Shown here in pieces: positions 55,930 to 64,000 of a stretch of 64,000 bases of DNA (the stretch's first letter is position 1; each line of letters starts with the position of its first letter). Under the pieces are notes generated by a model. The model was not told where the DNA came from and made no database searches. It saw nothing but the letters and a program-made list of their open reading frames with translations. This DNA is from Ariolimax columbianus (lineage: Eukaryota; Mollusca; Gastropoda; Stylommatophora; Arionidae). The stretch is taken from positions 7,318,141-7,382,140 of the forward strand of contig JAVGWX010000019.1 of assembly GCA_036924085.1 (NCBI GenBank), in the 5' to 3' direction. A program made the translations under genes and the position numbers.

Positions 55930-57130
55930 TTTGCTACACTAACTTTTCATCATTTTTGAGGATATCACCAAATTGCTGATCATGGAAAAGCTGGCATATC
56001 TGTGGACCAACAAATACACATTTGTTGATTTTGGCTTCATTAAATCTTGAAAATTTATCATGAAGGTATACAAATTCAGCCCCATTTTGATGTCTACAAA
56101 ACTATCATAAGTCCATGTTTGATGTGGAGAGGAGGGAGTGCGATCTTGTGAGATTCTACAAGTAGTTCATTCAGTACATTATTTTGTCACTGTTCCCTGT
56201 CGTTGAGGCCAATTGGTTTTCTTGCTGTGGGATGTCTTGGCATGATTGTTCTACAGACAGAGAAAAAAGCAAAACTTTGTGTAACTGCTGTAACCCCATC
56301 AAGATGGCAATGACCTTCAGGTCACCACAAATCTGCCACTTATACTTGTCATAGTTGATGGAGTGTAACAGTTGTTTTGTGTGGTTGTAAGTTCCTTTCA
56401 TGTGGACTGCATTCCCGATTGAAACAAATGATAAATCATAATCATAAAAGCACCACAGCTTTTAAGCTCAACTTGGATGAATCATTGAACAGCCTCCAAT
56501 CATCATCCGTGTAGCTGATGTGCAGTGCTGCCATCAGACCCACTATATCGATCCAAGCAATGAGATTATTTGTCATTTTGAAATATGGAAGCAGATATTA
56601 TTTGCTGAGCATGAAACACAGAAACATGCACATTCTCTTGCTGCAGTCTTGACTCAAACAGCTCTACGTTACTTTTTGGCTGTTCCAGATCTCTCAATAG
56701 ATCACTCAGTTTACTCTGGGTAATTTTATGTGGCTGTACAGACTCTACATATATAGGCTTGAAATTAGGACCTCTTGTTTTGTAGATGCTTTCACAGGTA
56801 GCGGATGTCAACTGGCATTATTATCGTCTTCATCATCCGGGGTATACGATTCTGGTGGGTCCAGAGCAGAAGTCATTCCCCGTGATGCACTGGCCACATA
56901 GAAGGAATATTCGGATAGGTCATATGCCTCTATTCTTCTTAGAATTAGCACGTCAGATTTTGGAGTTGTGCGAAAGTAACAATCAATCAAATGATTTGTC
57001 GGTTCTCTCCACACCATTGGAGCTGCAATACGCATCAATCATCATTTTCGGTTCAACCAGCAGCACAGATTCATTGCACAGGATTGACAACATATGTGGT
57101 GCCTGTTACCGGTCCCAGTGACTGATCTTA
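55930..57130 (-). pseudogene. Remnant of an uncharacterised transposon-like ORF family
   Basis: Minus strand, mixed frames, 5' to 3': PMVWREPTNHLIDCYF (57040-56990), SEYSF...DPPESYTPDDED, KLSDLLRDLEQPKSNVELFE and SRLQQENVHVSVF (56740-56600), KGTYNHTKQLLHSI and YKWQICGDLKVIAILMGLQQ (56400-56290), FLCLWNNHAK-like, and KCVFVGPQICQLFHDQQFGD near the end. I recognise this block order from repeated, unannotated proteins in several invertebrate genomes (VWREP...DCYFC, CGDLKVI..LMGLQ.GYTK), but I know no assigned function. Frameshifted and dead here. Confidence 0.6.
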
Positions 57131-57499
57131 CACACAAAATAAAACTTGTAAGACTTCATTATCATCAGTGTAATGGGTTGCTTTTGTGATAGTAAAGTTA
57201 TTTGTCCATAAATATAGCAAAAATAATTAGCAGTGTTCACACATTCACAAGACATCTTGGACAACATATGCAATCATAGAATCTACAACACAAATTATGT
57301 CAAGGAGGACATGTGGTTGAAATTATCTTGAAAACTATTGCTCATTCGTGATTTTAAAGTTCAAATTCATGATCAGCATGTCCAAATTAGTTAAAAATAG
57401 CTACTTTTGTGTCAAATACATTTTTGATGTTGTCCGGTGTCTAGGAAAATATTGAACAGAATCATATTAGAAAGATTGATCAGGTGAATTTTCTGCAAA
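57131..57499. other. Unassigned
   Basis: Nothing recognised. Confidence 0.4.
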
Positions 57500-57584
57500 A
57501 TATTTAATATATCAGAATATATATAATGTATTATATATATAATATAATATAATATATATAATTAATATATCAGAATAATATCAG
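57500..57584. repeat. AT-rich low-complexity tract
   Basis: Runs of atatata and a repeated atatcagaat; largely self-complementary. Confidence 0.8.
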
Positions 57585-58250
57585 ATTCCTGGACTACTAA
57601 AAGGCATTTGACAGTTTAGACAGGAAATCACTCTGGAAGTTGCTCAAGCACTTTTGGGGCCAAGATGTAGCAGTACACGAGCTGACAGCGGTCAGTAACT
57701 CATAGCTGACTCCTTCCATCAGGTTCAGTGAACCAAAGCTGACCAAGACCCTATTCCACCTCCATGTCCCGACCCTGGAAACAGGCTGTACTGAATAAGG
57801 GCTAGAGATCGTAGTAGGATGGCAAACCCAGTACTCAATAAAGCTAGCTGAAATCAGATGTATCAGTCCAAAAGGTGCAAATATCGCAACCTCGCTGTAA
57901 ACTAGACACGTCACAACTTCCTTCACAAGACGAACACCAAAGAAGAAGCTCAGGCATCAGGAATTTTATGGATGGTCTCAGAAGTTCACCAACATAATTG
58001 CACAAATCTATGAGCATATGAAATGTAGAGCTTTACCTGAAAGTCAGCTTTCTGGGTCCTTTGAGATTAGAACTAGTGTATGACAGTGATGTCTCTTATC
58101 GCCATTTATCATTCTATATTTATATATTATGCTACAGGAGATTAATTTATTCATGTATTTTGGTAACAACATAGAAAAGTATGAGATACAGATAAAGATA
58201 TTAGATTTAAAATACAAAAGAGGAGAGAGGCTTTCATTGGTTTAGGAAAT
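57585..58250 (+). mobile_element. RTE-type LINE RT fragment split by SINE-B
   Basis: Left part: DYKAFDSLDRKSLWKLLKHF (motif A). Right part after the SINE (57957 onward): WSQKFTNIIAQIYEHMKC, LPESQLSGSFEIRTS and CLLSPFII (motif B). The SINE at 57661 lies between motif A and motif B. Confidence 0.8.
57661..57955 (+). mobile_element. SINE-B copy 3 with (GAA)n tail
   Basis: Core gctgaaatcagatgtatcag, block caacctcgctgtaaactag and end caccaaagaagaag. Possible target duplication gctcaagca (57637) / gctcaggca (57948), one mismatch. It interrupts the RTE RT reading. Confidence 0.78.
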
Positions 58251-59150
58251 TTTTAAAAATCAAAATAGATTAAATCCATCCAATCTTCCAACTTCATTGT
58301 AAAGTCCTTCCAATTGTATTGCTCTGTAACATGGGAAACAATGAAGACCAACCCAATTTCGTGATTGCTTCCATGTTGCCAGACTTGTGTGAGGGCGTGC
58401 ATTGTTGTGAAGGAGAAGAAGGTTTGCTGGATTCTTGAGCTGCCGAACTCTGTGCGGAAACGTCGATTTAGTTTTTTCAATGTCTTAATGTGAACTTGTT
58501 AATTGATTGTTTCTCCTCTTGCCATCACACCCACAAGAAACACACCTTTAATCTCCCAAAAGACAGTGATCATGACCTTTCCAGCTGAAGGAGTTGTCTT
58601 GAATTTTTTCTTTGTGGTGATTGCGAGTGATGCTACTCCATGGACTGCCTTTTTGTCTCAGGTTCAAAATGATGTTTAGTCACCTGTAACAATATTAGTC
58701 AAAAAGTTATCGCCATCATCATTGAAACACTGCAACAATTCAGAAGAAATTGTTTTTCTTTGCAAACTGTGGTCATTTGTGAGACTTTGAGAAACCCATC
58801 TTACACAAACCTTAGAAAATCCTAGAGTTTTTATAACTGCATTTCCACTACCAATGCTAATTGACAACTATCAGGCCAGTTGTTGGGCAGTGATTCACCT
58901 ATTAGTAAGAATAATGCCCTCAGCGCATTTCAACATTTCTGCGTCGGAGGCTGTGACAGGATGTCCACTGCGCCTCTGATCAAGCAGCTCCGTATCTACA
59001 CTTCCTGATTCTTTGATTCTCTGAACTCAGCGACTGACTGTACTCCTGTCAACTACAAAACTTCCGTACACATTACATAGGTACTTGTGAATGCTCACAA
59101 TCGTTTCCTTCTCTGCTACAAGAAATTCTATGACATTTAGCTTCTTATAA
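58251..59150 (-). pseudogene. mariner transposase, main part
   Basis: Minus strand, several frames: EFLVAEKETIVSIHKYLCNV, RSGHPVTASDAEMLKCAEG, GFSKVCVRWVSQSLT, ISSELLQCFNDDG, NFLTNIVTGD (first catalytic D), MEWHHSQSPRKK-like, VFLVGVMARGE, LKKLNRRFRTEFGS and the HDNARPHTS-like block in a shifted frame. Truncated before the third catalytic D and 3' TIR. The 5' end with TIR is at 60164-60352 beyond the LTR. Confidence 0.83.
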
Positions 59151-60159
59151 TGTGGCAGAGTCTAGGTTTTGCTGAGTAGTTACGTATCTAAAGAGTTACA
59201 ACATGTATCTACACCACGACATTACTTCATGACCTTTTGAATATTTCCTCCAAACTAACTAATCCAAGCTCTTGTCGATACACTCCCCTTATCTGTCCGT
59301 TCAACACACACTCACAAACTCGTTCTCATGATCGTACTATGTACACTGTCATTCTGCGCATTCACACACAATCAGATCACCTTGATTCAGGTGATCTGTA
59401 CATCTACATACAATCAGTTCACGAATGCTAAGGCAATTATTATATTCAAATGCTATTAGATCACATCACTTATAGTCGGAATCACTTACTCACTTGTGGT
59501 CACACACATATCTCAAAACACATCGTTCCCAAAGTGTCCTGCACATACGACACACATTCAGATCTTTTACTGTTCACAGGGTGTCCAACACACACACACT
59601 TATAGAGCGACTGATAAAAACTCGAAGGTGTATGCTGGTTCAGTCACCCTGCAAACTCTGTGTCTGCTAGACTACTAACAGCCTATCAATCTCTCTCCTA
59701 GCCAGTCTTTCAGTCTCTCTCTACTAGCCAGTCTTTCAATCTATCTCTCCTAGCCAGTCTGCTTTAGTTCATCTTTGCCGAGTATTTTATAGCAACATCA
59801 TGGCTGTCCAATGGTCTCATGTTGTTTGTCTGACTTAGCCGTCACTCTAATTTGGAAATACCTCCAACTAGTTGTTATTGGATAATTAACCCTGAACCAC
59901 TGTCACTCTCAATGTCTTGTAGCTGAACATGGTGGCATTTGCCTGTCACCAATCCCCACTATGCTGATTCGGAACGCCAGAGTGTTTAGATTCAAACCCC
60001 CACCTGTACCAGACGAATTCATCCTCCCTAACCCCTAGTTTCCTTTGTCAACTTAGTGTCGAGACGGTCAGTGACCTTGGTACGTATCCAGGCAACCTTT
60101 GTTCCTAGAGTCGCCAGCCCAATCACCCCTGCCCTAAACACCCAGCTGGAACTGTTACA
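59151..60159. mobile_element. LTR-A copy 4, solo LTR inserted in mariner
   Basis: 1009 bp, starts TGTGGCAGAG, ends GGAACTGTTACA, flanked by ATAA (59147-59150 and 60160-60163). Landmarks tacaacatgtatctacacca, gactgataaaaactcgaagg and gtgaccttggtacgtatcc. Shorter than copy 3 through internal gaps. Confidence 0.9.
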
Positions 60160-60163
60160 ATAA

Positions 60164-60352
60164 CCAAAGTTGCAAACATGCTCCATTTCAACAGTTTAGT
60201 GCAGTTGTATTATTTGGCCGATGGGTGAAATTTGGGACACACAATTGACACGTAATAATTTAAGTGAGCAAAATTTCATGCTTCAATTGTAATTATTAGC
60301 TGAGATAAACGATGTGATGCATTACTTTCTGAGTGCCCCTTGTACATACATA
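60164..60352 (-). mobile_element. mariner 5' end with terminal inverted repeat
   Basis: Minus strand from the right end: tacaaggggcactcagaaag, a typical mariner TIR next to a TA (gtacat). It then runs a 5' UTR to an ATG near 60187 whose frame joins the transposase at 59150 across the LTR once one ATAA copy is removed. Confidence 0.8.
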
Positions 60353-60839
60353 CATACATGCATGTATGCAAATAGACAGACCTATCTTAACTATGAAACA
60401 ATATGCATGTATCTATTTGTCCGTTTTGCAAAAACTCTTGCATGGTGACCTCTAGCAACTTGAAATTTGCAGAGCTCGTTCTGTTTGAAATTTCTAGATC
60501 AACACTCTATTTTCTGTTTGCTGCATTCCCTTCTTTATTAACATTAACAAAGTTGATGACCATTTCTTCTACTGTGACGTCAACATCTCGGAGGCTGACA
60601 AGTCGTTAGTGGTAATGATATCTCAAAGAGAAACTAGAATAGAAGTATTCTGTGTTGTGTTTCCTCATAGTGCATTCCGGGGTTAGTCCACCTTTGCGCT
60701 GAATGTCTCAATTATACATTTAACAGTTGAGGGGAAAGAGATCAAAATCTTTAGTGTTGGTTTCCGTGGAATTTCCATGTATAAGGGCTAGTGTAAACAT
60801 ATGTGTATATTGATATTTATTTATATATATATATTGTAG
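60353..60839 (+). other. Host intron with (CATA)n
   Basis: Starts with catacatacatacatg microsatellite. Otherwise unassigned, ending with tatatatatattgtag before the next exon. Confidence 0.5.
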
Positions 60840-60888
60840 GAATGATAGAACTCCACCGAATAAAGACAGTGATCAATTGGAGCTAAAG
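60840..60888 (+). CDS. Host gene exon: cytoplasmic exon 2
   Basis: 49 bases, acceptor atattgtag, donor gtatat. Phase 2 in, phase 0 out. Encodes (R)NDRTPPNKDSDQLELK, hydrophilic with a TPP site that could be proline-directed phosphorylation (inference). The frame agrees with cytoplasmic exon 1 (AG + G = Arg). The acceptor tract is AT-rich, not a strong pyrimidine run, so the exon is a little less certain than the others. Confidence 0.58.
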
Positions 60889-61125
60889 GTATATTTAATG
60901 TTTCACATGTATGTCATATTTTTCATTCTCCTATAAACTCACATTAAATGTTTGTTTCCTTTTGTGTTTTGGCCAATGGTTCTATATTTTTGGATTTAAC
61001 TCCTACACAAACTCTTATACACATCTCCCGACTAAGCTAATCTTTCAGCATTTTTAAATTTTATTGGTATGTTTTTCCCTGTTAATATTTTTTCTTTAAC
61101 AAAATGTCTCTTTTATTTCACCCAG

Positions 61126-61137
61126 GTACTTTTATGA
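61126..61137 (+). CDS. Candidate last codons of the host gene
   Basis: A strong pyrimidine-rich acceptor (ctcttttatttcacccag) at 61125 is followed by gta ctt tta tga, which in the required phase 0 adds VLL and a stop. No clear polyadenylation signal within the next 300 bp. The gene may instead continue beyond the window. Confidence 0.25.
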   Translation, partial: VLL

Positions 61138-61144
61138 ATGCATA

Positions 61145-63200
61145 GAACAAGGATCTCAAAACTAAGGCCTGCGGGCCACATCTTACCCACCACAGGATTC
61201 TTTCCAGCCCACCGCAACATTTTGTCAATAGACGAATAGTTTCCTTTTGTTATTTCTTAACCATGCGATATAATTGACATGTCTAGTTCCTGCCCACACA
61301 GATGCTTCATGCATGACACCAAGTCAGAATGTTGTCGAAATCGCAAATCCTCATTATACGATGCAGGTGTCATATGATTGAAAACCCCAGAAAATGATGT
61401 AAGACACCGGTGGTGTCCCTCACTATACCTACAACAGGATGACTTGTCATGATTTACCAGTGGTTCCCAATCTCAACCAAGTGCTCCGAGAGTAAAATCA
61501 TGAAAGATGTTACAAAATTGTTGAAATAAGTAACTACGTTGACAAATTATTATATATAAATACTTGTACTACAATGGTAGAGGAGTGAATACCCATTCTA
61601 AGGTACACAACAGGGGTAAGTGCTGCTTTTGGAAGACTACGAACAAATGTTTGGAACCAGCAAGAAAAAAATTATACAAAGGCTCTGAAAGTGTCTGAAC
61701 AATTTTCTCTTTGATGTCGCCTGCTTGGAGCTGCTTGCATCAAACCACTCAGCCTGGTGCACTGCCACTACAAACAGTACTTGGTTCATCTAAAAAATAG
61801 TAATCTGCTGCACAGAAAATAGTCCAATTACTAATGCTGTTTATGTGTGCCCCACGTGCTGTAGAGTTTGTCATACTAGGATCGGACTGTACAAGTCATA
61901 TGTCATATACAAACAAAACAGCAACTTTCCATTTTTAGTACTCTACCGACGAAGGATGGCTTAATCAGTCCATGCCTCAAACCATAATTATTCAATATTA
62001 ACCTTGTGCTTGCCATGTACTGCCACAGAATATAACCTGGAATGAAATAAACTGCACTGCTCATCAATTGATGAAGGAAAGAACATGTCTGGTGTGAAGA
62101 AAGGTTTGGTTAGGCAAATCATAGAAGCCTGTGAGCATTGCATATTTTCAAAACTGATGTTTCTGAATTGCATTATCCATCAATAAACATTGTGTGGAAA
62201 ATATGAGGATATGTCTTGCATCCTGAAACCAGTTGTTTAAAAAGTGAATTTCTTTAGATCTGACAGGTTAATCAGTTTCATGATTTTCTGAATGAAACTG
62301 ATTCAGAGTTCCTTGGCTTTCTTGTTATATAGCAGCTCAATGGCTTAGTTGTGGAAAGGTTTTATCATGGTTCTCCCACCTCAGAAAATAAATCAATTCA
62401 TTCCTAATGGAGAAGAATTGAGCTCATCTTTTATCAAACACTGATTTGACTTTGGAAATGGACTCTTTTTACAGATGTCACAGTAATATGAATCAATTAA
62501 ATCTGAAGTTGCAAGCTGAAACAAATTTTATTTGTGATCTATTTGCACATATCAAGGCAATCAGGGCAAAAACTGATGCTATTTAAATACAGGTGAAAGT
62601 TCATAACTTGGTTCATTTTCATTATGTGAAAAATCTCATGCAAAACGTTGAGCAGAATGTCCTTCCTCATTTGCATTGAAATTCATTTGTGACTTGCAAA
62701 AACAATTTAATGAACTATTTTTTTTATCTTGATGGAAACGCTGATGTTTCAAAATCCATTTGACTGCAATGTTGAAACACTCCCAAATCAGTTTCAAATA
62801 GAAATTATTTATCTCCAATTTGATGACAAGGTAAAACACTAGTATAAAGAAGGAAACCTGATTTAATTTTATAAATTTTTGCAACCTGAACAGGTTCCGA
62901 ATTTTAAGTAATTTGTTTGTGGATTTGTGCCAGGTTTTTTGGTAAAATATACTCGCATGAACAAACATTCTCAAAAACGGAGTACGTTAAGTTCCGCTAT
63001 CGAGAAAATGTGTCTGGTGAACATTTGAAGTTCATTCCAATAATTGACACCTCAAGCTTGAAACATTAGTTCAGCAAAATTTGGAAATTTGGAAAACCAG
63101 TTCCATCAATCACATTGATCATGGTGTTCAACACTTCATTATTAGTTATGACTGAAATCTCTAATTGCTAGCCCAGAGTAAATCCAACTTTTTTGTTTCT
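61145..63200 (+). pseudogene. hAT-type transposon remnant (GTF2IRD2/EPM2AIP1-like)
   Basis: The left end ctcaaaactaaggcctgcggg resembles hAT termini of the kind that begin with ctcaaa and a gcgggccgc run. The plus strand in many frames gives FHDFLNETDSEFLGFL, NLKLQAETNFICDLFAHIKA, VHNLVHFHYVKNLMQN, and near the end EQTFSKTEYVKFRYRENVSG and EHLKFIPIIDTSSLK, which follow the C-terminal order of this hAT family. Highly decayed; right terminus not identified. Confidence 0.6.
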
Positions 63201-63294
63201 GAAAAATATGTATGTTCTGTTACCTTTCTTTGTACTTTTTTAAATTAAAAAAACAATGAAAATGTAGTAGTAATGTGGATTAAAATTAAGTGAA

Positions 63295-63694
63295 AACAGC
63301 TCGTTGCTGCAAACCACTCATCCTAGGATCATCATAGATCAAGACTATACAGAGAGACACCATAAGGTACCCACACAGACAAAGACATGTTTCTCCCACC
63401 ATGGACACACTGATACATCTGCCACTCAACCCCTGCAGGTGTTGCAGTGGAATGCTGAAGATCTTTACAACAAAATGAGGATTGGAACAAATGATAGGTG
63501 TCCATGTGAGGAGCATATCATGACTGGAACACATCCTACAAAGTTGCATGCTCATGCAAGAAGAGAGAGAATAATACTGGCCTCGTGAGACAGATATGAG
63601 ACAGAGGCTGTATGGAGTTTAAACAGCCTTACAAACAATGGTGCTATTTGTAAGAGAAACCCAGACCTTGATCTGAGGACGAACGAAGAAGAAC
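63295..63694 (+). mobile_element. Compact 400-bp LINE-derived element
   Basis: Exactly 400 bp between perfect 13-bp direct repeats aaaattaagtgaa (63282-63294 and 63695-63707). Its frame reads ATQPLQVLQWNAEDLYNK, the usual start of a LINE endonuclease, and then directly MRIGTNDRCPCEEHIMTGTH, part of the C-terminal zinc-knuckle region of RNase H-class LINEs. It ends ...gacgaacgaagaagaac, the (GAA)-type tail seen at 6700 and 45070. The middle of ORF2 (endonuclease body, RT, RNase H) is absent while both ends and the frame are kept. Best read as a non-autonomous, internally deleted LINE copy mobilised as such. Confidence 0.8.
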
Positions 63695-63707
63695 AAAATT
63701 AAGTGAA

Positions 63708-64000
63708 TAAAATCAAAGATGGAAATGGTTATGATACCACGCTGAAGTATAAACTAGAATGTAACATAAATAAAAGTTATTAGTCAATTATATAACTTTT
63801 TGTCATTGGGCACGAAAATGTGTAAAATATATTATTTGATTCGTGTACAAAAAAGATTGGAGTTCCTTGACATAGATTGCTATGTAACATAGTTTTCGTA
63901 AGTTCCTCTTTGGAAGCTTATGCAATTGAGCATGCAGAAAATATGTAGATATGTAAACATGAATGCCTAGTGCAGATGTATGTCAGTTTGTGATGATCAT
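63708..64000. other. Unassigned
   Basis: AT-rich; no feature recognised. Confidence 0.5.

Noticed and set aside
57500..57584. Replication origin or matrix attachment region in the AT-rich tract
   Set aside because: Only base composition supports it; simple low-complexity expansion is sufficient.
62636..62974. 112-aa minus ORF
   Set aside because: Opposite strand of the decayed hAT at 61145-63200; no motif.

Overview
This window looks like intronic DNA from a transposon-crowded invertebrate genome, most likely a mollusc (lophotrochozoan). There is no operon structure, no rRNA or functional tRNA gene and no long host ORF. Most of the window is a layered mixture of LINEs (RTE/BovB-like, CR1-like and RNase H-bearing types), tRNA-derived SINEs, solo-LTR-like elements, mariner, hAT and piggyBac-like DNA transposons and minisatellites. 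The organism call is an inference from these element types and cannot be pinned to a species from the sequence alone.

One host gene can be followed on the + strand, spread over about 50 kb: a 100-codon cysteine-rich extracellular exon (10284-10583), two short duplicated stalk exons (32938-32988 and 34933-34980), a transmembrane exon (46003-46134) and two short cytoplasmic exons (54877-54952 and 60840-60888). Reading frame and intron phases agree across all six (1-1, 1-1, 1-1, 1-1, 1-2, 2-0). It predicts a type I membrane protein whose 5' end lies outside the window. A possible short last exon lies at 61126. The two stalk exons sit in a tandem genomic duplication (about 30.0-33.5 kb and 33.5-35.4 kb).

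Layout: 1-10.2 kb, minus-strand LINE remnants with SINEs and a broken hAT; 10.3-10.6 kb, first exon; 11-15.4 kb, CR1-like LINE interrupted by an internally deleted RTE; 16.0-17.3 kb, repeat X; 18.5-22.6 kb, full-length LINE (EN, RT, C-terminal C2H2 finger) with a 13-bp target duplication beside a 32-bp minisatellite; 25.5-29.5 kb, triple nest (TTAA element > solo LTR > LINE); 30-35.4 kb, exon duplication with inserted repeat X and mariner; 35.6-41 kb, LINE endonuclease split by a second LTR family, LTR-A copy 2, mariner, LINE RT and a CR1 ORF1 esterase remnant; 42.6-46.1 kb, SINEs, LINE ends and the TM exon; 46.2-53 kb, RTE-type LINEs in both directions and a foldback MITE; 53-60.4 kb, LTR-A copies 3 and 4, an uncharacterised transposon-like ORF family and a mariner; 61-63.7 kb, a second hAT and a compact 400-bp LINE-derived element with perfect 13-bp target duplications.

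All identifications come from reading motifs and repeats by eye. Boundaries backed by target-site duplications are exact; other boundaries of old fragments are good to roughly 20-100 bp.
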